Origin: Vicingaceae bacterium
GTDB taxonomy: Bacteria; Bacteroidota; Bacteroidia; Flavobacteriales_E; Vicingaceae
Direction: 5' to 3'
DNA: 42,706 nucleotides
NCBI GenBank assembly: GCA_019429185.1
Contig: JAHYJH010000016.1
Coordinates: 1-42,706, forward strand
Within the stretch, counting starts at the first letter, position 1; each line of letters opens with the position of its first letter. Positions 15,783 to 25,645 of this stretch are shown here, in pieces. A model generated the notes under the pieces. The model did not search any database. It was given only the letters and a program-made list of their open reading frames with translations, and was not told the origin of the DNA. The position numbers and the translations under genes were made by a program.

Positions 15783-18700
15783 AGTTTTTCTATTTTTCCT
15801 GTTGGGGTGATTTTTACTTTTATTGGGTTATGAGTAACCCAACCCGTTTTTCCTTCTCCAAAACCTCTAATCTGCTTATAATCGTCATCAGTTATAGTTG
15901 ATGATTTATGTTTTCTAAAAAAATAATCTCCTGATGTTAATTTCTGCACCCTGTACAAATGTTCTTTTAGCAATTCATAATTTGGTTTCTCCCAATTTAT
16001 ATCTTCTTCATTTAATCCTAACAAAAACATATCATTAATATGTAATGTTGTTACAATTTCTTTACCTCCAGTTGGTAATTGATAAACAGGGAAGCCTTTT
16101 CTTTTACGTTCTACTACTGTCCAAAAAGTAACAACATCCTCTTTTAAATTGTCGTTTTCATCTTTATAAATTAATACGTGGTGGTTATTTCTTGGATTTA
16201 CCCATTGATTAACATCATTTTTTAATTGTTCTGCTCCGCCAATATTTTCTTTCATTCTAATTTTTAATATAGGTACAGGATTACCATTTTTGTTAGGTAA
16301 AAAAATCTGAGGCTGATTGATTCCATTTTCATCGGCAACAAAAAAAGTATTGGCTGGTATTTTTCCTTTATCATAACCACCTAATTCGGTTACTCTTTTA
16401 AATATTAATTTTCTAATAGTTTCATCTACTACTTTTTCAACTTGCTTTTCTGTTGTTAAGCTTTCTATAGGTTTTCTAACATGAAAAGCTTCTTCACTAA
16501 ATGGAGCTGTTCGTTTACCAAAAACAGTTTCTTTATGCAACTGTCCACGAGCTGCAACGCCTACATTTTTATATTTTTTTCCATTTTTCTCCGTAAAATG
16601 TGTTCTTATCGTTAAAACACTTTTTAAGCGTTTGTGCGAAACTAAAATTTGCTCAGTAGCTTTGGCTGCATCTTGTTGAAATGTTTCCCAAGGCATAGGA
16701 AAATTTTTAAGTTCATGCGTTCTGTTGTGTCTATTCCATCTTGAAAGTTCTTGTAAATAACTTACTTTTCCTAAAGCCATCACCAACGCATCTATAGCAT
16801 GGTGTCTGTGGTCTTCTCTTGTTTTTTCATTTTCGTCATTTAAAATATTGTTTAGCCCCCATTTGTGTCGTAAATTAGAGGTCATTTGCCCTGGTGCTAC
16901 AGTAACTTTTTTACAAATTTGAGCCAAATAATTTTTTGCTTCTTTGCTTATGTAACGTGTATCATTTAATTGTCGAGAAGAAAAATCATCATCAAAATTT
17001 TGCTGTACAAAGCGTTTAAATTTTTGATACGCATTTGGGTATTCTTTTGTGTCGGAAAATAATTTTAATGCACGTTCTTTTATTGCACTCCAATTGGCTT
17101 CATCATTGCCATAAAATTCAAATGGAGTTTTGTCTCCTTTCTTTCTATTCTCGTCAGCCCAACAAACTGTTTTATTTGCAAAACTGTCATTTAACGACCT
17201 GCTCCAAGGATGGATATGTTCTATCTGAACCTCACCTGAAAACAGATCTTTTATACTAATTGGTTTTCCTGTGTAAGGACAAGTTTGTTTACATTCTTCC
17301 CAAAGTTTAAATTTTAAAATATTATCATGTGAAAGGTTAGTATATTTTAATACTTCTGCTTTTACTCTATCGTTTTCTTTTTCTAACCTTTTTTGGTCTC
17401 TTCTTATTTTGTTACGTTGCGATTTAGATATTTTTAAATCTCGAGCCATTTCTACTTTTATTTCATCGAATTTTTTATGTTCGTCTAAAAGTTCATTAAC
17501 TAACTTTCGCAACTCAAACAATGCTGTAGTTACAATTGGGTTTCTTATAGCTTGTATTTGTTTGTCTGCTTCTTTTCCAACTGGTAGTTTTTCGAGTATT
17601 GCTTTAGCTTCAATTGTAGCTGAATGATGATACAGCTTTTTTAGTTCTTTATCAGACAATCCATATTCTTTCTTTAACAAATCTTTTATCGTTTCAATAA
17701 ATCCACCAGCAATTTTTGAACGGACAATATCTTCAACATTATCTACAATAAAATTTCGTTTTTCTTCAGATAACAGTTCCCATTTATTGCCAAAAACATT
17801 TTTTATTCCTCCTAAAACAACTGCAACATCATAAACAAAACTCTGTTTTAAAAATGGCAAAATATTGTTAATGGCTTTTCTGCTTAAACTTGCATAACCA
17901 TCTTTAACATTAAATTTAGAAATATTTGTTGCCTGTTCTTCGTTAAAGCCCCAATTCTTTACAGCATATTCTTTTAAATTAGACTTACTATCAAAAAAAT
18001 AAAGTATGTGCCAAATATCTTCTTGTTCTTTATTTGTAAAATCAAACCATTTTTTACCAAAAAACTTTTTATTACATAAATTCGAAATGGTATAAGTGCC
18101 AACTATTTTATCATCATTTTTATAATTGAACTTAAACTCAGCACTTTCCTTTCCTAAAACTTTTCTTATTCTTTTAAAATCAGGTTTTTCGTTTTCAAAT
18201 AAGAAATTAGCTATTTTTTCACGTTCTTCCTGTGTAATTTTTTTTCCATTACATTCAATAGTATTTACCCATTGATAAACTCTATATTGTTCAAATGGAA
18301 TTGCACTAATTGGGCATTTAGTTTTAGTTGGTTCAAAAGTACAGTAACCAACTAAGTGTTTTTGAGAACGTAAAGGTCTCTGATGAAACAAAATCCCATC
18401 TTCTTTATATCCATCTAGTTTTCTTCCTCCAAAAAGTTGTTTTAATTCATCTGTAAAAGCTGAATGAAACTCTTTTTGTTTATCCCATATCAATTCAAAT
18501 TCATCCACATACATTTTTCTTGTTGTATATCTGTTTCTTATTCTTTCCAAACCATCTTTAAAAGGTTCGTTTTCTTTAGGATATATGTCATATAAATAAG
18601 ATCCTAATGTTTTGTCTTGGATTTTGTCTTGAGTTTCTGTAATTCCAATTTTACCCTCTTTTGCATTTCCTTTAAAAATAGCTCCATCATCGCTTCCACC

Positions 18701-19147
18701 TTTTCTACTATTACTTAAAAATCCTCTCCGTTGGATTAAATGATAAAAAATTCTGCCTATTTCTTCTAAATTCAACTTCTTTGTTAATGCTTTATTTCTT
18801 AATTCATAGGGATTCAAAGCAAACCAATCTTTCAGTTTAGCTGAAGGAAACATTTTTGTATTTTTCCAATCTTTAAAATCTTCCTCATTAAGCGGACACA
18901 TTTTATTTTCAGATAAAGCTTTTAATAAAATTTTCTTTCTTAATCTTCTCCTAAAAAATTGTCTTCTTACACCTCTTGCTCCTGTCCTACTTGCATTTTT
19001 AGAAACTTCATTATCTCCATCACCTAAATTTTCGACACCCATAGGAAAAATCCTACTTCCCATACCAAGTATTTTTTTATTTTCATCATCCACCACAGCC
19101 CAACCAATGCTATTTGTTCCTAAATCTAAACCTAAAATTTTTGCCAT
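15779..19147 (-). CDS. cas9: Type II-C CRISPR-associated endonuclease Cas9
   Basis: A 1122-residue RNA-guided DNA endonuclease, in the size range of compact II-C enzymes. Motifs in order: RuvC-I ILGLDLGTNSIGWAV with Asp8; the Arg-rich bridge helix RRQFFRRRLRKKILLKAL (about 60-78); RuvC-II IKVEMARDL with Glu566; HNH with CPYTGKP, then QIEHIHPWSRS (catalytic His644) and ADENRKKGDKTPFEFYG (Asn667); RuvC-III DHRHHAIDALVMAL with Asp786; then a C-terminal PAM-interacting region of about 300 residues. All catalytic residues are present, so it should be active. The start ATG is followed directly by RuvC-I. It is divergent from the tracrRNA and is followed by the coupled HIRAN gene. The PAM cannot be inferred from this window. 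Confidence 0.97.
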   Translation of the reverse strand: MAKILGLDLGTNSIGWAVVDDENKKILGMGSRIFPMGVENLGDGDNEVSKNASRTGARGVRRQFFRRRLRKKILLKALSENKMCPLNEEDFKDWKNTKMFPSAKLKDWFALNPYELRNKALTKKLNLEEIGRIFYHLIQRRGFLSNSRKGGSDDGAIFKGNAKEGKIGITETQDKIQDKTLGSYLYDIYPKENEPFKDGLERIRNRYTTRKMYVDEFELIWDKQKEFHSAFTDELKQLFGGRKLDGYKEDGILFHQRPLRSQKHLVGYCTFEPTKTKCPISAIPFEQYRVYQWVNTIECNGKKITQEEREKIANFLFENEKPDFKRIRKVLGKESAEFKFNYKNDDKIVGTYTISNLCNKKFFGKKWFDFTNKEQEDIWHILYFFDSKSNLKEYAVKNWGFNEEQATNISKFNVKDGYASLSRKAINNILPFLKQSFVYDVAVVLGGIKNVFGNKWELLSEEKRNFIVDNVEDIVRSKIAGGFIETIKDLLKKEYGLSDKELKKLYHHSATIEAKAILEKLPVGKEADKQIQAIRNPIVTTALFELRKLVNELLDEHKKFDEIKVEMARDLKISKSQRNKIRRDQKRLEKENDRVKAEVLKYTNLSHDNILKFKLWEECKQTCPYTGKPISIKDLFSGEVQIEHIHPWSRSLNDSFANKTVCWADENRKKGDKTPFEFYGNDEANWSAIKERALKLFSDTKEYPNAYQKFKRFVQQNFDDDFSSRQLNDTRYISKEAKNYLAQICKKVTVAPGQMTSNLRHKWGLNNILNDENEKTREDHRHHAIDALVMALGKVSYLQELSRWNRHNRTHELKNFPMPWETFQQDAAKATEQILVSHKRLKSVLTIRTHFTEKNGKKYKNVGVAARGQLHKETVFGKRTAPFSEEAFHVRKPIESLTTEKQVEKVVDETIRKLIFKRVTELGGYDKGKIPANTFFVADENGINQPQIFLPNKNGNPVPILKIRMKENIGGAEQLKNDVNQWVNPRNNHHVLIYKDENDNLKEDVVTFWTVVERKRKGFPVYQLPTGGKEIVTTLHINDMFLLGLNEEDINWEKPNYELLKEHLYRVQKLTSGDYFFRKHKSSTITDDDYKQIRGFGEGKTGWVTHNPIKVKITPTGKIEKL

Positions 19148-19205
19148 AATGTGTGTTTTTAAATAAAATCTAAAAATAGGTATTTTTTTTTATAAAAAAA
19201 AATGC

Positions 19206-19213
19206 TACTTTTA
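19206..19213 (+). promoter_or_regulatory. Possible -7 box of the tracrRNA promoter
   Basis: TACTTTTA at 19206-19213 matches the TAnnTTTG box except at the last base and lies 17 bases before the anti-repeat. The -33 element would fall in a T/A-rich tract and is not clear. The same stretch must also hold the divergent cas9 promoter. Confidence 0.35.
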
Positions 19214-19220
19214 CAGCAAG

Positions 19221-19310
19221 AAAAAAGAATCCTAATCTTTAATCTTATCACAATAAGGCTATATGCCGTAGATGAAAGTCTTTAGTCCCGCTTCGGTGGG
19301 ACTTTTTTTG
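19221..19310 (+). ncRNA. tracrRNA (start approximate)
   Basis: Bases 19231-19253 (CCTAATCTTTAATCTTATCACAA) are an anti-repeat: 20 of 23 positions match the plus-strand CRISPR repeat. The mismatches form a small bulge (plus a G-U pair) in the duplex with the crRNA. The tail continues with a possible small hairpin (AAGGCTATATGCCG region) and ends in a strong terminator: AGTCCCGC, loop TTCG, GTGGGACT (19284-19303) followed by seven T. The RNA pairs with crRNA repeats so that RNase III can process them and Cas9 can load. It is transcribed away from cas9. The 5' end is estimated from the possible -7 box. Confidence 0.88.
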
Positions 19311-19424
19311 TCCCCTCTAATATACCACTTAAATGAAAAAAATAAAAGCAACTAAAGTTTGAGTAGATTTTCTGTAATTAATTTCTATTTTTGTACTTTT
19401 AACAGCTTTATTGAAACAACCATT

Positions 19425-20048
19425 ATGATAATAGCAATAGCAGGAAATATAGGCTCTGGAAAAACTACACTAACTAGACTTTTAGCAAAACATTACAAAT
19501 GGGAACCTCATTTTGAAGATGTGGATGACAACCCCTACTTAAATGATTTTTATAATGACATGCAGCGTTGGTCTTTCAATCTGCAAGTTTATTACATGAC
19601 CAGCCGAATAAGTAAAATACAAGAAATAAGAAAAGGCAAAAAAACCGTTATTCAAGATAGAACACTTTATGAAGATGCTTACATTTTTGCTCCAAATTTA
19701 CATTCAATGGGTTTAATGACCACACGTGATTTTGAAACCTATTTTTCGCTATTTAAACTTCAAGAAACTTTTATAACTCCCCCCGATTTATTAATTTACC
19801 TAAGAGCGTCTGTGCCAACATTGGTAAATCAGATTCAAAAAAGAGGTAGAGATTATGAAGAAAGCATACGAATAGACTATTTAAAAAGGCTAAATGAGCG
19901 TTATGAAGCGTGGATATCTACCTATGATCAAGGCAAAATTTTAATCGTTGATGTTGATAACAACAATTTTTCTGAAAATGCCGAAGACTTAGGGAAAATA
20001 ATACAAAATGTTGATGCCGAACTGCACGGTTTATTTGAAGGAAAATAA
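19425..20048 (+). CDS. Deoxynucleoside kinase
   Basis: A 207-residue enzyme of the dNK family, which phosphorylates deoxynucleosides with ATP for nucleotide salvage. The P-loop GNIGSGKTT starts at residue 7. The EDVDDNPYLNDFYNDM stretch follows, then the DRTLYEDAYIFA motif with Asp78-Arg79, and the lid-like KRGRDYEESIRIDYL region. The start is ATG 19425. A longer in-frame TTG start at 19359 is rejected because it would place a perfect -7 box (TATTTTTG, 19386-19393) inside the coding region. TTTG at 19358-19361 could be the -33 element. The yebC-like gene follows after 32 bases, possibly in the same transcript. Substrate preference cannot be told. Confidence 0.9.
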   Translation: MIIAIAGNIGSGKTTLTRLLAKHYKWEPHFEDVDDNPYLNDFYNDMQRWSFNLQVYYMTSRISKIQEIRKGKKTVIQDRTLYEDAYIFAPNLHSMGLMTTRDFETYFSLFKLQETFITPPDLLIYLRASVPTLVNQIQKRGRDYEESIRIDYLKRLNERYEAWISTYDQGKILIVDVDNNNFSENAEDLGKIIQNVDAELHGLFEGK

Positions 20049-20080
20049 TACAAAAAACAACTTATAAAAAATTAATAAAA

Positions 20081-20800
20081 ATGGGAAGAGCTTTTGAATT
20101 TAGAAAAGCAAGAAAGATGAAGCGTTGGGGGCAAATGGCTAGAACATTTTCTCGCATAGGAAAAGACATTGTAATAGCAATTAAAGCTGGTGGACCCGAT
20201 CCCCAATCCAACTCCAGGTTAAGAGCTGTAATGCAAAATGCAAAGGCAGCCAATATGCCTAAGGAAAATGTAGAAAGAGCAATTAAAAAAGCTACCTCAA
20301 AAGATGTTTCTGATTATAAGGAAGTTATATTAGAAGGATATGGACCTCACGGAATAGCAGTTTTAGTTGAAACAGCAACCGACAATAATAACCGAACAGT
20401 TGCCAACATAAGAAGTTATTTTAATAAATGTGATGGAAGTTTAGGTGTTTCAGGCTCTGTAATTTTCATGTTCGATCACACCTGTAATTTTAGAATTGCA
20501 AAAACAGGAATTGATATTGAAGAATTAGAACTTGAATTGATTGATTTTGGTGCAGAAGAGGTTTTTGAAGATGAAGATGGCATTATTGTTTATGCACCTT
20601 TTGAAAGTTTTGGTTCTTTACAAAAACATTTTGAAGAAAATAATATGGAAATTCTCTCTTCAGGATTTGAACGCATACCACAAATAACCAAAAAGTTAAC
20701 TCCAGAAGAACGTGTGGATATGGATAAACTTTTAGAAAAAATTGAGGAAGATGATGATGTGCAAAATGTATATCACACCATGGATGAGTCCGAAGATTGA
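20081..20800 (+). CDS. YebC/TACO1 family regulator
   Basis: A 239-residue protein of the YebC/PmpR/TACO1 family. It begins MGRAFEFRKARKMKRW, the variant N terminus seen in Bacteroidota instead of AGHSKWANIKHRK, and continues with KDIVIAIKAGGPDPQSNSRL and MPKENVERAIKKA. The middle and C-terminal domains include ILEGYGPHGIAVLVETATDN and NRTVANIRSYFNKCDGSLG. Family members were described as DNA-binding regulators, and more recent work on relatives points to a role in translation of difficult peptide stretches. The target here is unknown. Confidence 0.92.
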   Translation: MGRAFEFRKARKMKRWGQMARTFSRIGKDIVIAIKAGGPDPQSNSRLRAVMQNAKAANMPKENVERAIKKATSKDVSDYKEVILEGYGPHGIAVLVETATDNNNRTVANIRSYFNKCDGSLGVSGSVIFMFDHTCNFRIAKTGIDIEELELELIDFGAEEVFEDEDGIIVYAPFESFGSLQKHFEENNMEILSSGFERIPQITKKLTPEERVDMDKLLEKIEEDDDVQNVYHTMDESED

Positions 20801-20849
20801 TTTTAAGGCATAAATAATTGCTAACTTTGCTTTAATTATTTAATTCCAA

Positions 20850-21947
20850 ATGGAAAATACAAGAGTAAAGTTCAACACTAAAAGTAACCCCTATTTTCTT
20901 AAAGAACTAAGAAGTAGAGTAAATACTTATTTCAAAGAAAACAACATTTCAAAGTATGGTAATATTAATATGGTTATAAAAACCTTATTTATGTTAGCAT
21001 TATATTTAATTCCTTATTTTTTAGTAATTTTTAATGTTTTCGAGCATAGTTTTTTGGTGTTATTGATGTGGATATTAATGGGAGTGGGTATGGCTGGAAT
21101 AGGCTTGTCCATTATGCATGATGCCAACCATGGCGTTTATTCAAAAAATAAAAAAATTAACTCAGCACTTGGTTACTTAATAAATTTAGTAGGAGGAAGT
21201 GCTGTTAATTGGAAAATCCAACACAATGTATTGCACCATTCGTTCACAAACATTCATGAGCATGATGAAGATTTAGATTCTGGGGGTTTAATGCGTTTTT
21301 CCGTTCATCAAAAAAGATATAAATTACATCGTTTCCAAAAGTACTATGCTTGGTTTTTATATGGTTTACTAACCATTTCATGGTCAATTAAAAAAGATTT
21401 TATTCAATTAAGACGTTATAAGAAAAAAGATTTACTCAAAACCCAATTCATTTCATTCAAGAAAGCATATTTTAATTTAGTTATCGTTAAAATTGTTTAC
21501 TTCATACAAATTCTTGTTATACCCTTATTTTTTGCTAATCAAGCTTGGTGGTTAACTCTAATTTTTTATTTTATGATGCATTATGTGTGTGGATTTATTT
21601 TGTCAACCATTTTTCAAGCTGCACACGTTGTAACAGAAACTTCATTTCCAATTCCTAACAACAGTGGAAACATGGAAAATAATTGGGCTATTCATCAATT
21701 ACATACAACCGCAAATTTTGCTAGAAACAACAGAATATTATCATGGTTTGTTGGAGGATTAAATTTTCAGGTCGAACATCATTTATTTCCAACTATTTGC
21801 CATGTCCATTATCGGAAATTGTCGGAAATTGTAAAAAAAACAGCTTTAGAATATAATCTTCCTTATTATTCAAGCCCTTCTTTTTTTTGTGCACTTAAAA
21901 GTCATTATACACTTCTATCAAAATTAGGAAAGCAAGATGTTCTCTAA
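20850..21947 (+). CDS. Membrane fatty acid desaturase
   Basis: A 365-residue integral membrane di-iron desaturase. The three histidine boxes are complete: HDANH (residues 90-94), HNVLHH (125-130) and QVEHH (307-311). The QxxHH form of the third box is typical of front-end (delta-5/delta-6 or linoleoyl-CoA type) desaturases. Hydrophobic spans flank the boxes (about 45-85, 210-262). Such enzymes introduce a double bond into membrane acyl chains using oxygen and an electron donor, often for cold adaptation. No cytochrome b5 domain is fused. A perfect -7 box TAACTTTG (20822-20829) lies just before the start, so it probably has its own promoter. Confidence 0.92.
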   Translation: MENTRVKFNTKSNPYFLKELRSRVNTYFKENNISKYGNINMVIKTLFMLALYLIPYFLVIFNVFEHSFLVLLMWILMGVGMAGIGLSIMHDANHGVYSKNKKINSALGYLINLVGGSAVNWKIQHNVLHHSFTNIHEHDEDLDSGGLMRFSVHQKRYKLHRFQKYYAWFLYGLLTISWSIKKDFIQLRRYKKKDLLKTQFISFKKAYFNLVIVKIVYFIQILVIPLFFANQAWWLTLIFYFMMHYVCGFILSTIFQAAHVVTETSFPIPNNSGNMENNWAIHQLHTTANFARNNRILSWFVGGLNFQVEHHLFPTICHVHYRKLSEIVKKTALEYNLPYYSSPSFFCALKSHYTLLSKLGKQDVL

Positions 21948-22064
21948 TTTATAAAAAATCATTTTTTTTTGTTAAAATATTACAATTACATTTGCCCATT
22001 AACAATGGTATGCAACTTTGTTTGTGTTTTAAAAGTCCTATTATTATATTATAAGTAAAAAAAT

Positions 22065-25000
22065 ATGAAATTTATAAAGTCTTTTTCACTAATCCTTATT
22101 TTAATTATTACATCAACTTTATTGTTTGCTCAAAGAGGAAAAGATGGGTCAAAAACAGTTTCAGGTACTGAAATTGTAAATGCTTTCACAACACTAACAA
22201 ACAATGCTAATATCGGTGAAACATCTATAACAGTAGCAAATAGTTCATTAACAGCCAACTTCAGTAGTCCACTTTCTCAAGGTGATTTAATACTCATCTA
22301 TCAAGTTCAAGGTGCATCAGTTGAAGATAGTGTTGATAATATAAATTTTGGAAATTCGTCAAGATTTTTTCAGTCATGGGGAGAAATTACAAATTATAAC
22401 AATGCTGGAAACTACGAATTTCTTCAAGTATCAAGTGTTCCAAATGCAATTACCATAAATTTTGATTGTGCTTTAACCAAAAACTACACAGCAGCTGATA
22501 GAGTAATTATAGTTAGAGTTCCAAGGTATAATTCATTAACAGTAGTTAATGGAGGTATTCTAACCACATTGCCATGGAATGGTTCTGTTGGAGGAGTTTT
22601 AGCCGTTGAAGTGTTGGGATTAACAACAATCAATGTAGGAGGAGTTGTTGATGTTAGTGGTTTGGGCTTTAGGGGAGGGTTAGCTTATTCAACAAGTGTT
22701 ACAACTGTTAATGGAGGATTACGCTATGCAGATTCTAATATTCCGAATTTAGAAGGAGCCGAAAAAGGAGAAGGAATTGCTGGCGATCAATCTATCTATC
22801 TCACATTTAATATGGGAGGAGCTGGATATTGTAGAGGAGCAGCAGCTAATGCAGGTGGTGGAGGTAACGGACATAATTCTGGAGGTGGAGGAGGTGCCAA
22901 TGCTGGAGACCTTTTAAATTGGAACAAGGGAGTTGGAACTCCAGACCGAAGCACTGCTAATTATAATACAGCATGGAATTTAGACACCGGAATAGCAACA
23001 ATAACAACATCTTCTGGTGGAGGAAGAGGAGGTTATTCTATCCTAAAAAATAACAGAGATGAATTAACTGTACCACCAAACAGTACATTGTGGGGAGGAG
23101 ATTTCAGGAGAGATAATGGTGGTTTAGGTGGCAGACCTTTGGATTATTCCACAGGAAAACTGTTTTTTGGAGGTGGAGGTGGAGCTGGCGAAGGCGATAA
23201 TGGTCAAGCTACAAATGGAGGAAATGGTGGTGGACTTATTTTCTTTTCTACTTACGGTAATATTACGGGTGGAGGAAAAATTAAAGCTAATGGGGGTAAT
23301 GGAATTGATGTAAACCCTGGCTCAGCTCCAATTGGTCAGCTAAGAGGTATTGATGCTGCTGGTGGTGCTGGAGCTGGAGGAACTATCATCCTTAAAACTA
23401 CAGGAACAGTTTCTTTAACAGATTCTATTGTTGCCAATGGAGGAAGAGGGGGTAATCAGGTATTGGTTGCTGGTCTTTTTGCTACTATTGATGAAGGTGA
23501 AGGCCCTGGTGGTGGTGGTGGTGGTGGTTATATTGCTATTTCTGCTGGAACACCTCCTTTAAAATTCGCCAATGGTGGTATAAATGGAGTAACAAATTGC
23601 CCTTATGTTTCATTGTTTCCTCCTAATGGAGCTACAATGGGTGGAACTGGTTTAGCAAATGAAACCATCAACAGTTTCGATATTGTTATTATTGAAGATA
23701 GCATTTGTGCAAATACAACTGCATCCATTTCAGCATCATTATCAGGAAACCCTCCTGTAGGTGCATCCATTGAATGGTTTGATGCTCAGTTTAATGGAAA
23801 TTTAGTATTTACTGGTTCGAACTTTACGACACCTATATTAACAACTTCAACCACTTATTGGGTTAGAGTTTGTCCAGCTCCCTATTTAGTTCCTGTTTTA
23901 GTAACTGTTGTGCCATGTACCTTTCCTGTTGCTAGTTTCAGTTCATCAGATAGTACAATTTGTATTAATGATTGTATTAGTTTTACAGATTTAAGCTCTG
24001 GAACACCCACAAATTGGTCGTGGTATTTCTTTGGATCATCCACTTCTACTTCATCACAACAAAACCCAACTAATATTTGTTACCCAAACGCAGGAAGTTT
24101 TGATGTAGCTTTAGTTATAACCAACACAAATGGGCAAGATTCTATCTTTCTAGCTAATTTTATTACCGTAAACCCGCTACCAACTGTTGTGGCAAGTAAC
24201 GATACTTCTGTTTGTTTAGGAAGCCCAGCTACTATTTCAGCATCTGGTGGGTTAACTTACGCTTGGAACAATGGCTTAGGTGCAGGTCAGAATCATACTG
24301 TTTCTCCAATTGCAACTACAACCTATATGGTTACTGGAACTGATGTGAACGGTTGTCAAAATACAGATAATGTTGTTGTTACCGTTATTAATTGTGGGAA
24401 TCCTCCTGTTGCTAGTTTCAGTTCATCAGATAGTACAATTTGTATCAATGATTGTATTAGTTTTACAGATTTAAGCTCCGGAACACCCACAAATTGGTTG
24501 TGGTATTTCTTTGGATCATCCACTTCTACTTCATCACAACAAAACCCAACTAATATTTGTTACTCAACTTCTGGAAGTTTTGATGTAGCGTTGGTTGTAT
24601 CAAACGCAAATGGACTAGATTCTATTTTTGTTTCAAATTTTATTACAGTTAATGTTCTACCTAATGTTGTTGCAAACACAACTAATTCATCCATTTGTAT
24701 GGGCGATAGTATTATTTTAACAGGCAGTGGAGCAACTACCTATGTGTGGGATAACGGAGTTACGAACGGAACATCTTTTACGCCAACAGCAACAACTTCA
24801 TATACTGTAATAGGAACAGATTTAAACGGATGTCAAAATACAAACAATGTAACTATAACAGTAAATTCTTGTGCTGCTTCTATTGCTAATTTTAATTCGA
24901 GTAATAATACTCCTTGTTTAGGAGATTGCATTACGTTTACTGATTTAAGCTCAGAAAACCCAACAAATTGGCTGTGGGTTTTTAATGGAGGAACACCAAA

Positions 25001-25415
25001 CACTTCAACAAACCAAAATCCAATAATTTGTTATGACAGTATAGGTAATTATGATGTTCAACTGATTGTTAGTAATTCTTTTGGATTTGATACACTATTG
25101 ATAACGAATTATATTACTGTTGATTCATGTGTTCAAAAAGAACCAGTATTTATTATTCCTAATATTTTTAGCCCAAATAATGATGGTAATAATGATGTTT
25201 TCTTTGTGGAAAGCTTTGGTTTAGAAACACTAAGCATGAAAATTTACAACAGATGGGGAGAAAAATTATTTGAAAGTAATCAATTGGATGCAGCTTGGGA
25301 TGGTAGAACTGAATCAGGCAAAATATGTTCTGAAGGAACTTATTTTTACCTAATTTCAATTACCATTTCGGGAAAAAAAGAAGTTTATAAAGGTACATTA
25401 TCTTTGTTGAGGTAA
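22065..25415 (+). CDS. Large secreted adhesin with Gly-rich region, PKD domains and T9SS type B sorting domain
   Basis: A 1116-residue secreted protein. A signal peptide (residues 1-23, ending LLFAQ) is followed by a beta-rich region (30-200) and a very Gly-rich segment (about 200-510, with GGGGNGHNSGGGGGANAG and repeated GGNGG). Then come Ig-like/PKD modules (about 545-1015) and a C-terminal sorting domain (about 1025-1116) with FSPNNDGNNDVF, YNRWGEKLF, AWDGR, and GTYFYLI. The last domain is the 'gliding motility-associated C-terminal' (T9SS type B) signal that directs export across the outer membrane. Two of the PKD modules are almost identical in DNA. It probably acts as a surface adhesin; its ligand is unknown. 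Confidence 0.88.
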   Translation: MKFIKSFSLILILIITSTLLFAQRGKDGSKTVSGTEIVNAFTTLTNNANIGETSITVANSSLTANFSSPLSQGDLILIYQVQGASVEDSVDNINFGNSSRFFQSWGEITNYNNAGNYEFLQVSSVPNAITINFDCALTKNYTAADRVIIVRVPRYNSLTVVNGGILTTLPWNGSVGGVLAVEVLGLTTINVGGVVDVSGLGFRGGLAYSTSVTTVNGGLRYADSNIPNLEGAEKGEGIAGDQSIYLTFNMGGAGYCRGAAANAGGGGNGHNSGGGGGANAGDLLNWNKGVGTPDRSTANYNTAWNLDTGIATITTSSGGGRGGYSILKNNRDELTVPPNSTLWGGDFRRDNGGLGGRPLDYSTGKLFFGGGGGAGEGDNGQATNGGNGGGLIFFSTYGNITGGGKIKANGGNGIDVNPGSAPIGQLRGIDAAGGAGAGGTIILKTTGTVSLTDSIVANGGRGGNQVLVAGLFATIDEGEGPGGGGGGGYIAISAGTPPLKFANGGINGVTNCPYVSLFPPNGATMGGTGLANETINSFDIVIIEDSICANTTASISASLSGNPPVGASIEWFDAQFNGNLVFTGSNFTTPILTTSTTYWVRVCPAPYLVPVLVTVVPCTFPVASFSSSDSTICINDCISFTDLSSGTPTNWSWYFFGSSTSTSSQQNPTNICYPNAGSFDVALVITNTNGQDSIFLANFITVNPLPTVVASNDTSVCLGSPATISASGGLTYAWNNGLGAGQNHTVSPIATTTYMVTGTDVNGCQNTDNVVVTVINCGNPPVASFSSSDSTICINDCISFTDLSSGTPTNWLWYFFGSSTSTSSQQNPTNICYSTSGSFDVALVVSNANGLDSIFVSNFITVNVLPNVVANTTNSSICMGDSIILTGSGATTYVWDNGVTNGTSFTPTATTSYTVIGTDLNGCQNTNNVTITVNSCAASIANFNSSNNTPCLGDCITFTDLSSENPTNWLWVFNGGTPNTSTNQNPIICYDSIGNYDVQLIVSNSFGFDTLLITNYITVDSCVQKEPVFIIPNIFSPNNDGNNDVFFVESFGLETLSMKIYNRWGEKLFESNQLDAAWDGRTESGKICSEGTYFYLISITISGKKEVYKGTLSLLR
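23925..24563 (+). repeat. Near-identical duplicated PKD segment inside the adhesin gene
   Basis: Bases 23925-24083 and 24405-24563 (159 bp, exactly 480 bp apart) differ at only three positions in my reading. The 160-residue period keeps the frame. This points to recent duplication or gene conversion of a PKD module and makes the gene prone to length variation. Confidence 0.85.
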
Positions 25416-25645
25416 ACAGTGTCTGCAAGCCCCTCCTTTTTTAGTGTCTTTGATAAGAATTAAGCGAAGCGAATCACGATTACAAAAAAAAACAATAGAA
25501 AATAACGAAGTATTTGGGAGTTTTCTTGCAAAGACTAGGTAATAAGAACGTAAAAAGGCATATATAAACAAAGCCACATAAACCAATAGAATAGGGTAGT
25601 GTTGAATAGGAATTTTTTTTATAAAGGTCATTATATTCATTTGAA

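Noticed and set aside
19359-19424. Upstream TTG start for the deoxynucleoside kinase
   Set aside because: The added 22 residues are not family-like and would run through a perfect -7 promoter box (19386-19393).
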